This document shows, piece by piece, positions 9,056-16,858 of a DNA stretch of 64,000 nucleotides; positions within the stretch are counted from its first letter, which is position 1; each line of letters opens with the position of its first letter. The stretch lies in contig NZ_CP031337.1 of assembly GCF_003355495.1 (NCBI RefSeq), forward strand, positions 496,001 to 560,000, read 5' to 3'. The position numbers were made by a program, and so were the translations under genes. Origin of the DNA: Crenobacter cavernae. Its GTDB lineage: Bacteria > Pseudomonadota > Gammaproteobacteria > Burkholderiales > Chromobacteriaceae. The notes under the pieces were generated by a model. That model was not told where the DNA came from and ran no database searches. It worked only from the letters and a program-made list of their open reading frames with translations.

Positions 9056-9736
9056 ATGGAAAACCCGGCTTTTCAACGCCATATCAAGAGCTTCGTCCTG
9101 CGCCAGGGTCATCTGTCGCCCGGCCAGCAGCGCGCCATCGACGAAGGCATGCCGCGCTGGGGCATCGAATACCGCGCCGAAGTCCTCGACCTTGACGCCG
9201 CCTTCGGCCGCGAGGCGCCGAAGATCCTCGAGATCGGCTTCGGCATGGGCGGCGCGACCGCCGAGATCGCCGCGCATCATCCGGAACGCGACTACCTCGG
9301 CGTCGAGGTGCACTCGCCGGGCGTCGGCAACCTGTTCAAGCTGATCGGCGAAAAGTCGCTCAGCAACCTGCGCGTGATCCGCCACGATGCGGTCGAGGTG
9401 ATCGACAACATGCTCGCCGACGGCAGCCTCGACGGCATCCACATCTTCTTCCCCGACCCGTGGCACAAGAAGCGCCACAACAAGCGCCGCCTGATCCAGC
9501 GAGCGTTCGTCGCCAAGCTGGTGAAGAAGCTGAAGACCGGCGGCTACCTGCACTGCGCCACCGACTGGGAGGACTACGCGCTGCAGATGATGGAAGTGCT
9601 GTCGGCCGAGGCCATGCTCGTCAACCCGCACGACGGCTACGCGCCGCGCCCCGAGTACCGCCCGCTGACCAAGTTCGAGCAGCGCGGCATCCGTCTCGGC
9701 CACGGCGTATGGGACGTGATTTTCGAGCGCCGCTGA
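9056..9736 (+). CDS. trmB: tRNA (guanine-N7-)-methyltransferase
   Basis: A 226-residue SAM-dependent enzyme that methylates G46 of tRNA. It has the SAM motif LEIGFGMGG near residue 60, and FFPDPWHKKRHNKRRL near residue 135, which is diagnostic of TrmB. The C-terminal RPLTKFEQRG also fits. Length is normal. It ends at an inverted pair of the window-wide repeat that probably acts as terminator. Confidence 0.96.
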   Translation: MENPAFQRHIKSFVLRQGHLSPGQQRAIDEGMPRWGIEYRAEVLDLDAAFGREAPKILEIGFGMGGATAEIAAHHPERDYLGVEVHSPGVGNLFKLIGEKSLSNLRVIRHDAVEVIDNMLADGSLDGIHIFFPDPWHKKRHNKRRLIQRAFVAKLVKKLKTGGYLHCATDWEDYALQMMEVLSAEAMLVNPHDGYAPRPEYRPLTKFEQRGIRLGHGVWDVIFERR

Positions 9737-9749
9737 GCACCCGCCCCAA

Positions 9750-9785
9750 AAAGCTCGGCCAACCCTTGAAGGTTGGCCGAGCTTT
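9750..9785. terminator. Inverted pair of the CTCGGCCAAC repeat acting as bidirectional terminator
   Basis: AAAGCTCGGCCAACC and GGTTGGCCGAGCTTT form a perfect 15-bp stem around a 6-base loop, with T-runs in both directions. It lies between the convergent trmB and glutathione peroxidase genes. Each arm contains one exact repeat 10-mer (9754-9763 and 9772-9781). Confidence 0.85.
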
Positions 9786-9790
9786 TTCGT

Positions 9791-10279
9791 TCACGCCGAC
9801 TTCAGCGACAACAGTTGCGCGATGTCGTCGACGAGCTCATGCGGTTTGACCGCCGGCTCGTAACGCTTGACGAGCCGCCCCTGCACATCGATCAAAAACT
9901 TGGTGAAGTTCCACTTCACCGGCTGCGGATACTCACCGTCAGCGCGCGTCAGCCAGCGCCACAAGGGCGACGCGTCGGGGCCGTTGACGTCGCCCTTGAC
10001 GAACATCGGGAAGCTGACGGCGAAGTGCGTCTCGCAGAAGGCGGCGATGGCGTCGGCGCCGCCGGGCTCCTGGCCGCCGAACTGGTTGCACGGAAAGCCG
10101 AGCACCGCGAAGCGCTCGGCGCCGAAGTGCAGGTACAGCTCTTCCAGCCCCTCGTACTGCGGCGTGTAGCCGCATTCGCTCGCGGTGTTGACCACCAGCA
10201 CCACGCGCCCGCGGTAGACCGAGAGGTCTTCGGGCTCGCCGGCGAGTCGGCTGGCGCCGAAGTCGTAAAGCGTAGTCAT
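9791..10279 (-). CDS. Glutathione peroxidase family thiol peroxidase
   Basis: A 162-residue thioredoxin-fold peroxidase. The catalytic triad positions are visible: Cys in NTASECGYTPQY, Gln in FPCNQFGGQEP and Trp in KWNFTKFLID. The active-site residue is Cys rather than selenocysteine, as in most bacterial members, which usually use thioredoxin. It likely removes lipid or hydrogen peroxides in the cytoplasm or periplasm; no signal peptide is seen. Confidence 0.92.
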   Translation of the reverse strand: MTTLYDFGASRLAGEPEDLSVYRGRVVLVVNTASECGYTPQYEGLEELYLHFGAERFAVLGFPCNQFGGQEPGGADAIAAFCETHFAVSFPMFVKGDVNGPDASPLWRWLTRADGEYPQPVKWNFTKFLIDVQGRLVKRYEPAVKPHELVDDIAQLLSLKSA

Positions 10280-10331
10280 CGCTATCCTCCATCGTTATAA
10301 TTTCCCGAGCTTTTTACTCAGGTTTTGCACG

Positions 10332-10805
10332 ATGTTTACTCCCAGCCGTCAGGACGCGCGCCAGTTTTTCTTCGATACCTGGCGCAAGCACAAGGCGGGC
10401 GACCCGCTGACCGATCTGGAACGGCTGACGCTGTCCATCCTGATCGAGCACCCCGAATACCATCCCATCGTAGACAATCCCGACCGCTATGGGGAACGCG
10501 AATGGCAGCCCGAGGACGGCGACACCAACCCCTTCCTGCACATGGGACTGCACCTGGCGATCGAGGAACAGCTGTCGATCGACCAGCCGTTCAGCATCCG
10601 TGAGCTGCACGACACACTCGCGCGCCGTCACGACGACCGCCACGCGGCGCAGCACGAGATGATGGAGTGCCTGGCCGAAATGATCTGGCACGCGCAGCGC
10701 AACGGCGGCATGCCCGACGTGAACCTGTATCTGTCCTGTATCCGCGGCCGGCTCGGCATCGGGCCGGAAGACACGCCGCGGCTGAACCCAGACGAAATCG
10801 ACTGA
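10332..10805 (+). CDS. DUF1841 family protein
   Basis: A 157-residue soluble protein that matches the DUF1841 family of beta- and gamma-proteobacteria. Recognisable pieces are the N-terminal SRQDARQFFFDTWRKH, then NPFLHMGLHLAIEEQLSID and the C-terminal half rich in His and Met (HAAQHEMMECLAEMIW). No catalytic function is known for the family. The gene stands alone and ends at a GC-rich terminator. Confidence 0.85.
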   Translation: MFTPSRQDARQFFFDTWRKHKAGDPLTDLERLTLSILIEHPEYHPIVDNPDRYGEREWQPEDGDTNPFLHMGLHLAIEEQLSIDQPFSIRELHDTLARRHDDRHAAQHEMMECLAEMIWHAQRNGGMPDVNLYLSCIRGRLGIGPEDTPRLNPDEID

Positions 10806-10829
10806 CCCCCAGATCGACCTATGCGACGA

Positions 10830-10855
10830 CGCCCGGCACTCTCCGGGCGTTTATT
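10830..10855 (+). terminator. Terminator of the DUF1841 gene
   Basis: CGCCCGG (10830-10836) pairs with CCGGGCG (10843-10849), then TTTATT. Confidence 0.7.
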
Positions 10856-10859
10856 CGGT

Positions 10860-11780
10860 TCAGGGCTCGGCCAACCTTCCCGCATGGCGCACGCGCCAGT
10901 CGTCGAGCGCGGCGTCGATCGCGGCGAGGTCGCCGAACAGGTGCAGGCGCGGCGTGTCATGCCCGAGCCCGGCACAGGCGCCGCCGCCGGCCCAGACTTC
11001 GACCGAGGCTGGCAGCATGGGCAACAGCCTTTGCACGTCGGCCAGCGGCGCGCCCTGGTAGGACACCGAGAACGACAGCGCGACGACGTCGACCCGATGC
11101 TTGGCGGCGGCGCCGGCGATGTCGGCCAGCGGCAGCTCGGTGCCGAAGCCTATCGTCTGCGCGCCCGATAGTCTGAGGATCGTCTCGACCATCATCAGCC
11201 CGATCGAATGCGCCTCGCCCCGGCAGGTGGTCAGCATCACGCGCGGGCGCTCGCCCGACACCGGTATCGCCGCCAGCGTCTCGCGCAGCAGCCGCTTCAC
11301 CTCCTCGGTGTACAGATGCTCCTCGTACGCCTCGGCGTCGCCGCGCATCCAGGCCTCGCCAACGAGACGGTTCGCGTGCGACAGGAACTCGCTGACGAAG
11401 CGGCGCAGGCCGAGTTCGAACAGACGCCGTTGCATCAGCTCGCGCAGCGCGTACGGGTCGTGGCCGGTGAGTCGTTCTGCGAAGTCGACACAGACGTCGG
11501 GCACCGGGCACTCGGGCCGGCGGACGATGGCGAGGGCCGACAATTCGTCGGCCGACAGGCGGACGAGCCTCCCCGGCCGGAGTCCCATCTCCATCAGGCG
11601 ACGGATCAGGCGCAGCTTGTCGACCTCCGGTCTCGTGTACACGCGGTCGCCGGCGGCGTTACGCGCCGGCGACGGAAAGCCGTAGCGGCGCTCCCACATG
11701 CGCAGCGACTCTTTCGGGATACCGGTCTCGCGCTCGACGGCGGCGATAGGCAGGCCCGTGCGATCCTCGCTCCCTGCCAT
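10860..11780 (-). CDS. CarH/LitR-like MerR-family adenosylcobalamin photoreceptor regulator
   Basis: A 306-residue regulator. Residues 11-80 form a MerR helix-turn-helix (PIAAVERETGIPKESLRMWE). The C-terminal half is a B12-binding module with all the CarH marks I know: W144 and E154-H155 in the Wx9EH arrangement, and H191 in GEAHSIG, the expected lower cobalt ligand. Known relatives repress photoprotection genes in the dark and release them when light breaks the Co-C bond. The start at 11780 follows AAGGAGGGGGAG. The last codons overlap one repeat copy (10866-10875, encoding RLAEP). Likely targets are the adjacent chalcone-isomerase-like and cfa genes. Confidence 0.88.
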   Translation of the reverse strand: MAGSEDRTGLPIAAVERETGIPKESLRMWERRYGFPSPARNAAGDRVYTRPEVDKLRLIRRLMEMGLRPGRLVRLSADELSALAIVRRPECPVPDVCVDFAERLTGHDPYALRELMQRRLFELGLRRFVSEFLSHANRLVGEAWMRGDAEAYEEHLYTEEVKRLLRETLAAIPVSGERPRVMLTTCRGEAHSIGLMMVETILRLSGAQTIGFGTELPLADIAGAAAKHRVDVVALSFSVSYQGAPLADVQRLLPMLPASVEVWAGGGACAGLGHDTPRLHLFGDLAAIDAALDDWRVRHAGRLAEP

Positions 11781-12178
11781 CTCCCCCTCCTTCACCGATC
11801 AAGGCACCCGCTGATGCGCTGCGCCGCTGAGCCACCGAAGCCGCGCGCCGATCAGCGGCAGCTGCTTTACACGCCTTCGGCCGCTCTCCAGTCTCGAGGT
11901 GTCCGGCGAGCGTTCCGTCGTCGCCCAGCACTGCCGTGCCGGCCGATCAGGACCTATTCGAAGCCCTAGAAGACGAAGGCGCGCGGGCCCTTGCGACGCG
12001 CTCACGCACGATGAAGCACAGCCGGCGAGCTCTCGACCGCCGGAACGTTGGCCGAAGCGCGGCGGCGCCGTTCATCACGCCGAGCAGGCTCATGTCGACC
12101 AGAAGGTGCGCCGTCCCGGCAGTCAGCTAACCCGTGCGCCCCCTTGTCGTCGCCGGCGCGCACACGCGCCGGCCGCGA
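11781..12178. other. Intergenic region without recognisable gene
   Basis: About 400 bases between the CarH-like gene and the chalcone-isomerase-like gene. Open frames exist but none has a recognisable product. It holds a perfect 9-bp hairpin at 12152-12173 (GCCGGCGCG/CGCGCCGGC) and a one-mismatch copy of the repeat (GTTGGCCGAA near 12048). In related photoprotection clusters further genes occupy this place, so it may be an eroded remnant. Confidence 0.4.
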
Positions 12179-12709
12179 CTACCGCTTTCTCCCTAGCAGC
12201 GATTCGCGCAAGTCGGGCTCGCTCGTCGCCGCGTCGAGCCAGATGCCGAAAAAACGGCGCGCGAACGCCGGCTCGTTCACGCGCCCGAGAAAGCGGCCGT
12301 TGTGCCAGAACGCGACGCCGCCCGCGTCCATCGCGCCGACGATCACGTCGCCGGCGTTCAAGCTGGGAAACAGGCGGCGTACCGCCGCCGACCAGCGCGA
12401 ACGCTGGTCCGGCGTCGGCCGGACGCGGTCGATCTCGCCGCGGCTCACCTCGGCGATCTGGTCGCCGTCGAAGTCGCGCGCGCAGCGCAACTCGAGCGCG
12501 AACGGCCGCGCCCAGTCGAACACGCCGCCCGCTTCGGTATAGAGCGTCGCTTCGTAGAGTTTGAACCCGGCCCAGCGCATATCGCCGCTGCCGCGCGCCT
12601 TCAGCGACGGCTGACGGCCGGCCAGCGGCGGAGGCAGCGCCGCCCACACGGGCGTGATCGCCGCCACGAGCGCGAGGCTAAGGACGATGGATTTCCAGCT
12701 ACCAGACAT
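12179..12709 (-). CDS. Secreted chalcone-isomerase-like protein
   Basis: A 176-residue protein with an N-terminal signal peptide (SIVLSLALVAAITPVWA, cleavage expected after AWA near residue 23). The mature part resembles the bacterial chalcone isomerase-like family: WAGFKLYEATLYTEAG, then ALELRCARDFDGDQIAEVS and NGRFLGRVNEPAFARRFFGIWLD regions. Such proteins are common in light- or singlet-oxygen-induced clusters beside cfa and MerR/B12 regulators, which is the context here. A true isomerase activity is not implied. The start overlaps the end of the truncated cfa by 11 bases. Confidence 0.75.
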   Translation of the reverse strand: MSGSWKSIVLSLALVAAITPVWAALPPPLAGRQPSLKARGSGDMRWAGFKLYEATLYTEAGGVFDWARPFALELRCARDFDGDQIAEVSRGEIDRVRPTPDQRSRWSAAVRRLFPSLNAGDVIVGAMDAGGVAFWHNGRFLGRVNEPAFARRFFGIWLDAATSEPDLRESLLGRKR

Positions 12710-13391
12710 CGGTACGTCCGCTCGAGAAGCCGGCCTCGCAGCAAGCCGGGTAAAAGCGCCACAGCGGCACGAAGGCCTCGTCGAAACCGCGCACATGCAC
12801 GCTGGGCAAGGCGTCTTCAAAGGCCTGCGCCCAGCGGCGCAGCGTTTCGGCGTAGTCGTGGCCGAAGGCGAAACGGTTGACAAGGCTGAGGCCCGCCGTG
12901 GCGATCTCGTTCGCGAGTACCGTCGGCGACGGCAGCATGCCGCCCGGGAAGAGGTACTGTGGGATGAAGCCGATGCCGCGCCGGTAGCGCGTGAAGTGTT
13001 CGTCGGCGATGGTGACCCCCTGCCCCCGTGCGCTACCGCCCGGCTTCATCCATTTGCGCAGCACGCCGAAGCCGGTCGGCCACCCCCGCTCGCCGGCCGC
13101 TTCGAGCATCTCGATCGACACGACGTGGTCGTAGCGGCCCTTGATGTCGCGGCAGTCGATCTGACCGGCGCGGTAGGCCTCGGCCAGACCGATGTCGCCC
13201 GATAGCACGCTGTGCCGGACGGCCGCCCAGTCACGTATCGTCAGTTCGGCGCTACGCCCGGGCAGGCGGCCGGTAAAGCGGTGGCTGCCCCTGTCCGGCG
13301 TCAGCAGCGCCAGCTCGCCGCGCAGCATCCGCTCCAGGAGGGGGCGCGGCGCGTGAGAGGCGACGAGCGGTCGGGTCGAAGGGGGGCTCAT
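12699..13391 (-). pseudogene. cfa: Internally deleted cyclopropane-fatty-acyl-phospholipid synthase
   Basis: A 230-residue open frame. The N-terminal part matches CFA synthases (LSGDIGLAEAYRAGQ) and the C-terminal part does too (YDHVVSIEMLEAAGERGW, then PQYLFPGGMLPSPTVL and FGHDYAETLRRW). Between AYRAGQ and the YDHVVS segment about 150-200 residues are missing, including the SAM-binding EIGCGWGG motif. The frame is still open, but without the cofactor site it cannot be an active methyltransferase. Several normally conserved positions are also changed. Intact homologues are about 400 residues. Confidence 0.75.
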
Positions 13392-13805
13392 CCAGTCCTC
13401 CGCTTGAATGGGGTTTCGTCTGCCGAAAAATGGGCACCCGTTTCGCGAGCGGCCACAGCGCTTGCCGGTGATCCTCAGCCAGACGGTGAGGGGCAGGCGA
13501 ACATCAGCCGCATGAGTACAAGCTTAATCAACGCTTGCGGCCGACCGGTGACTCGTGGCCGGCCCGGGCAAGCACGACAAGCCGGCGATGCCGGACCCGA
13601 CAAGGCCACTCTCGTAGCAGGCCTTTCCGACGCTTTTCGACGAACGGGCCTCGACGATCCGGTTTTTGGGGCGGTGCTTATCTTGTTATCCGACCCGCCT
13701 CCGGCCTTGTCAACGAGTCGTCCTATACAAGGGACGGGCACAAAAAAACGGCAGCGGGAATCCCGCCGCCGTTCTTAAACCGTTCCCGACACCCTAATCT
13801 CGGGC
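13392..13805. other. Intergenic region upstream of the cfa remnant
   Basis: About 410 bases with no recognisable gene. The right end carries the terminator of the dehydrogenase gene. It must contain the promoter of the cfa remnant and chalcone-isomerase-like gene. A TGTATAGGAC element (minus strand, about 13721-13732) could be half of a CarH/LitR-type site, but I cannot confirm a second half. Confidence 0.4.
13742..13777 (-). terminator. Terminator of the 2-hydroxyacid dehydrogenase gene
   Basis: AACGGCAGCGGG (13747-13758) and CCCGCCGCCGTT (13762-13773) form a 12-bp stem with one G-U pair in the minus-strand transcript. Seven T follow in that direction. Confidence 0.85.
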
Positions 13806-14759
13806 CTACACCACCCGCCTCAGGCTCTCCCCCGCGACAAACGCCTCGATGTTTTCCGCGACCTGCGTCGCCAGCGCCCGCATCGCCTGCTGGCTCGTCC
13901 ACGCGACGTGCGGCGTGACGATCAGGTGCGGCAGCCGCGACTTCAAGAGCACGTTGCCGTTGCGCGGCGGCTCTTCAGACAGCACGTCGACGCCGGCGCC
14001 GCCGAGCTGGCCGTACTTGAGCGCGGCGATCAGCGCGTTCTCGTCGATCAGCCCGCCGCGTGCGGTGTTGATCAGCACCGCGCCCGGCTTCATCGCGACC
14101 AGCTCGGCCTCGCCGATCAAGTGCTCGGTCGCCGCGTTGAGCGGGCAATGCAGCGAGATCACGTCGGCCGAGGCCAGCACCTCGTCGAACGCGGTATAGC
14201 CGTCGCGTACCGACGTCGCGCCCTTGTGCTCGGCAAAGAGCACAGTCATGCCGAAGGCGCGCGCACGCTCGGCCAAGGCCTGGCCGATGCCGCCCGCGCC
14301 GACGATGGCGAGCGTCGCGCCGGCCAGGTCGCGCACCGGCGCGCCGAAGTGACAGAACTGCGGCGCGTTCTCCCACAGCCCGGCGGCCACGTCGCGCTGA
14401 TACGCCGGCAGGTTGCGCATCAGCGCCATCATCAGCATGAAAGCGTGCTCGGCGACCGCCTGGTCGCCGTACTGGCGCACGTTGGCGACCGCGACACCGC
14501 GCTCTTTGCAAGCGGCCAGGTCGATCATGTTCACGCCGGTCGCGGCGACGGCGAGCATCTTCAGATTTGGCAGTTGCTCGAGCGTCGCGCGACTGAACGG
14601 CACCTTGTTGGTGATGACGATGTCGGCAGCGGCGAGGCGCTCGGCCAACTCTTCGGGGCGGCTCGCCGGGTAGTCGCGATATTCGTGGGGGAAGCCCGAA
14701 ATGGAAATCGGGACAGGCAGGCTGTCCCGATCGACAAAGACGATACGGTGTGGAGTCAT
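13806..14759 (-). CDS. D-2-hydroxyacid dehydrogenase (glycerate dehydrogenase/hydroxypyruvate reductase-like)
   Basis: A 317-residue NAD-dependent enzyme. It has the Rossmann motif VGAGGIGQALAERA near residue 150, the Arg-containing INTARGGLIDENAL and the catalytic His in TPHVAW near residue 287. It interconverts D-2-hydroxyacids and 2-oxoacids. Overall similarity and length suggest the hydroxypyruvate/glyoxylate-reducing branch, but the exact substrate is not certain. One repeat copy (14640-14649) lies inside and encodes part of EELAERL. Confidence 0.88.
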   Translation of the reverse strand: MTPHRIVFVDRDSLPVPISISGFPHEYRDYPASRPEELAERLAAADIVITNKVPFSRATLEQLPNLKMLAVAATGVNMIDLAACKERGVAVANVRQYGDQAVAEHAFMLMMALMRNLPAYQRDVAAGLWENAPQFCHFGAPVRDLAGATLAIVGAGGIGQALAERARAFGMTVLFAEHKGATSVRDGYTAFDEVLASADVISLHCPLNAATEHLIGEAELVAMKPGAVLINTARGGLIDENALIAALKYGQLGGAGVDVLSEEPPRNGNVLLKSRLPHLIVTPHVAWTSQQAMRALATQVAENIEAFVAGESLRRVV

Positions 14760-14766
14760 CGGCGGC

Positions 14767-15546
14767 TCATTGGTCGAGTTCGTAGGCGATCAGATCCCGG
14801 TAAGCATGCCAAGAGGCCAGAGCCACGATCGGGATCAAGAACAAGAGGCCGACATAGTAGGTCAAGAAGCCGATTACCGTCATCGCGACGATGATAGCGG
14901 CCCACAGCAGCATCGTCAGCAGGTTCTTGTAGACGGCGACGAGGCTGGTGACCATCGCGCTGATGGTGTCGATCTCCTTGTCGAGCATCATCGGGATCGA
15001 CACCGCGCTGATCGCATACACCAAGAGGGCGAAGAAGAAGCCGGTGCCGAAATAGGCGACGAGGAAACCGATGTTATCGACGGTGAACGATGCCGACACG
15101 ACCTGGTCGAGCGAGGGCAGCGGGCCTTCGAAGAACAGCGCGAACATCAACAGCGACACGCGGAACCAGCCGAACACCAGCACGGTGAGCAGGGCCGCGT
15201 ACAGTGTGAACGCCGGCATGTTGACCCGCCACGAGGTGATGGTATGCATCAGGTTGACGCGACCGCCGAACGCTTCGAGCTGGCGTGCCACGTCGTAGAG
15301 CCCGAGCGCGAGGAATGGCCCTGCCAGCAGAAAGATCGTCGAGAAGGTGATCACGTACTCCGGCGCCTGGTCGAAGTAGAACGCCAGGAAGAAGCCCATC
15401 AGCACGAAGATGATGCCGTAGAACGCGCAGTCGGCCGGCGCGCGCTTGAAGTCCTTGTAGCCCATCTTGAGCCAGCGCAGCGTGTGCGCCGGCGTGACAT
15501 GACGGACGACGGGATGGTCGTGCGAAGGAAGGTGCGTGATGTCCAT
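14767..15546 (-). CDS. DUF2189 family integral membrane protein
   Basis: A 259-residue protein with about six hydrophobic helices. The family hallmark is the N-terminal TLRWLKMGYKDFKRAP followed by AFYGIIFVLMGFF and GPFLALGLYDVARQLE. I chose the start at 15546 (MDITHLPSHD) because a GGGGAAC site precedes it; frames upstream are not conserved-looking. The function of the family is unknown. It is close to the upstream end of the dehydrogenase gene (7 bases) and may be cotranscribed. Confidence 0.8.
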   Translation of the reverse strand: MDITHLPSHDHPVVRHVTPAHTLRWLKMGYKDFKRAPADCAFYGIIFVLMGFFLAFYFDQAPEYVITFSTIFLLAGPFLALGLYDVARQLEAFGGRVNLMHTITSWRVNMPAFTLYAALLTVLVFGWFRVSLLMFALFFEGPLPSLDQVVSASFTVDNIGFLVAYFGTGFFFALLVYAISAVSIPMMLDKEIDTISAMVTSLVAVYKNLLTMLLWAAIIVAMTVIGFLTYYVGLLFLIPIVALASWHAYRDLIAYELDQ

Positions 15547-15695
15547 GGAGGTTCCCCTTGCAGAAAAGTACGACACGGTGGGTAGGCCCGAACTTCTTTC
15601 CTTTATAAGCAAGCGCTCATCCGATTGCCATCAAGAGCGATATGCAGATTGCGCTGCTACAATGCCGGCAGGACCCACCATGAGGACAAGAAGCA

Positions 15696-16025
15696 ATGAG
15701 CACTGAACTGATTATCGAAGACCTGATCGTCGGCGACGGCGCCGAAGCGAAAGTCGGCCAGGAAGTCACCGTGCACTACACCGGCTGGCTGACCGACGGC
15801 ACCAAGTTCGACTCGAGCAAGGACCGCTCGCAGCCGTTTAGCTTCCCGCTCGGCGCCGGCCACGTCATCAAGGGCTGGGACCAGGGCGTGCAGGGCATGA
15901 AGATCGGCGGCAAGCGCAAGCTGACCATCCCGGCCGAACTCGGCTACGGCGCGCGCGGCGCCGGCGGCGTGATCCCGCCGAATGCGACGCTGGTTTTCGA
16001 AGTGGAGCTGCTGTCGCTCGGCTGA
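15696..16025 (+). CDS. FKBP-type peptidyl-prolyl cis-trans isomerase
   Basis: A 109-residue, single-domain FKBP without signal peptide. It has the complete fold signature: VTVHYTGWLTDGTKFDSS, PLGAGHVIKGWDQGVQGM, and LGYGARGAGGVIPPNATLVF. The aromatic and Asp residues of the active pocket (Tyr, Asp, Trp) are in place. It would catalyse proline isomerisation in cytoplasmic proteins. Very similar minimal FKBPs occur in Neisseria. GAGGACAAGAAGC precedes the ATG. Confidence 0.95.
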   Translation: MSTELIIEDLIVGDGAEAKVGQEVTVHYTGWLTDGTKFDSSKDRSQPFSFPLGAGHVIKGWDQGVQGMKIGGKRKLTIPAELGYGARGAGGVIPPNATLVFEVELLSLG

Positions 16026-16043
16026 GCCGGCACGACGTCCAAA

Positions 16044-16075
16044 TAGAAAAAGCCACCCGAGGGTGGCTTTTTCTA
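16044..16075. terminator. Bidirectional terminator after the FKBP gene
   Basis: TAGAAAAAGCCACCC (16044-16058) and GGGTGGCTTTTTCTA (16061-16075) are perfect complements with T-runs on both sides. It serves the convergent FKBP and DedA genes. A single repeat copy (16108-16117) lies just to its right. Confidence 0.9.
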
Positions 16076-16123
16076 TCGAATCAAACGGGGGCGCTTTCTT
16101 TAGAAAGCTCGGCCAACGTGGGA

Positions 16124-16756
16124 TTATTTATGGATGGTGTCGGAAGCCGTTTCACGCGCGCGGTGTTTCTTCCAGATGAAGACCGCCAGCGCGATCGCCA
16201 TCAGGCCGACGGCGATCAACAGCCCGGACTGGCCGCGGTGCACCATCGTCATCAGCCAGTCGCGGTTGTACGCGCCGAAGTGACCGAGGTAGACCCACAC
16301 CGGGACCGAGATCAGCGCGGCGAAGCCGTCGAGCGCGAAGAAGCGCCAGACCGGCACGCGGCGGGTCATGCCGGCAGTCAGGAAAATCGGCGAGCGCAGG
16401 CCGGGCAGGAAGCGCGCGACGAACAGCACCCAGTTGCCGTACTTGGCGAATTTTTCCTGCACCTGGTGGAAGCGCTCTTCGGTGAGGATCTTGGCCACCG
16501 GCCGGATGCGCAGCACCTTGTGGCCGTAGATACGGCCGAGCGCGAACATCACGCCGTCGCCGATCAAGACGCCGGCCATACCGACGACGAACATGGTGTG
16601 GACGTTGGCGTAGCCCAGGCCGGAGATGATGCCGCCGGCGACCAGGGTGATGTCTTCGGGGATGGGGACGCCAAAGCCACAGGCCAGCAGGACCAGGAAC
16701 ACGGCCAAGTAGCCGTAACCGGTGAAGAAGTCGATGAGAATCTGCAGGATATCCAT
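16124..16756 (-). CDS. DedA family membrane protein
   Basis: A 210-residue protein with about five membrane segments and the DedA/SNARE-associated signature: FGVPIPEDITLVAGG near residue 28, and FVARFLPGLRSPIFLTAG with the conserved Arg residues near residue 115. DedA proteins are needed for envelope integrity and are linked to lipid carrier (undecaprenyl phosphate) or phospholipid flipping. The C-terminal tail is basic. It diverges from alr. Confidence 0.9.
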   Translation of the reverse strand: MDILQILIDFFTGYGYLAVFLVLLACGFGVPIPEDITLVAGGIISGLGYANVHTMFVVGMAGVLIGDGVMFALGRIYGHKVLRIRPVAKILTEERFHQVQEKFAKYGNWVLFVARFLPGLRSPIFLTAGMTRRVPVWRFFALDGFAALISVPVWVYLGHFGAYNRDWLMTMVHRGQSGLLIAVGLMAIALAVFIWKKHRARETASDTIHK

Positions 16757-16858
16757 TTTGTCCCGGCTGTCGCTGCCGCTTGGGCCCGGTGCGCGGGCCC
16801 GGTATTGAGCCCGGCTTGAGCGGCCTATAATAGCACACCTCGTTCCGGGACCAATCTC

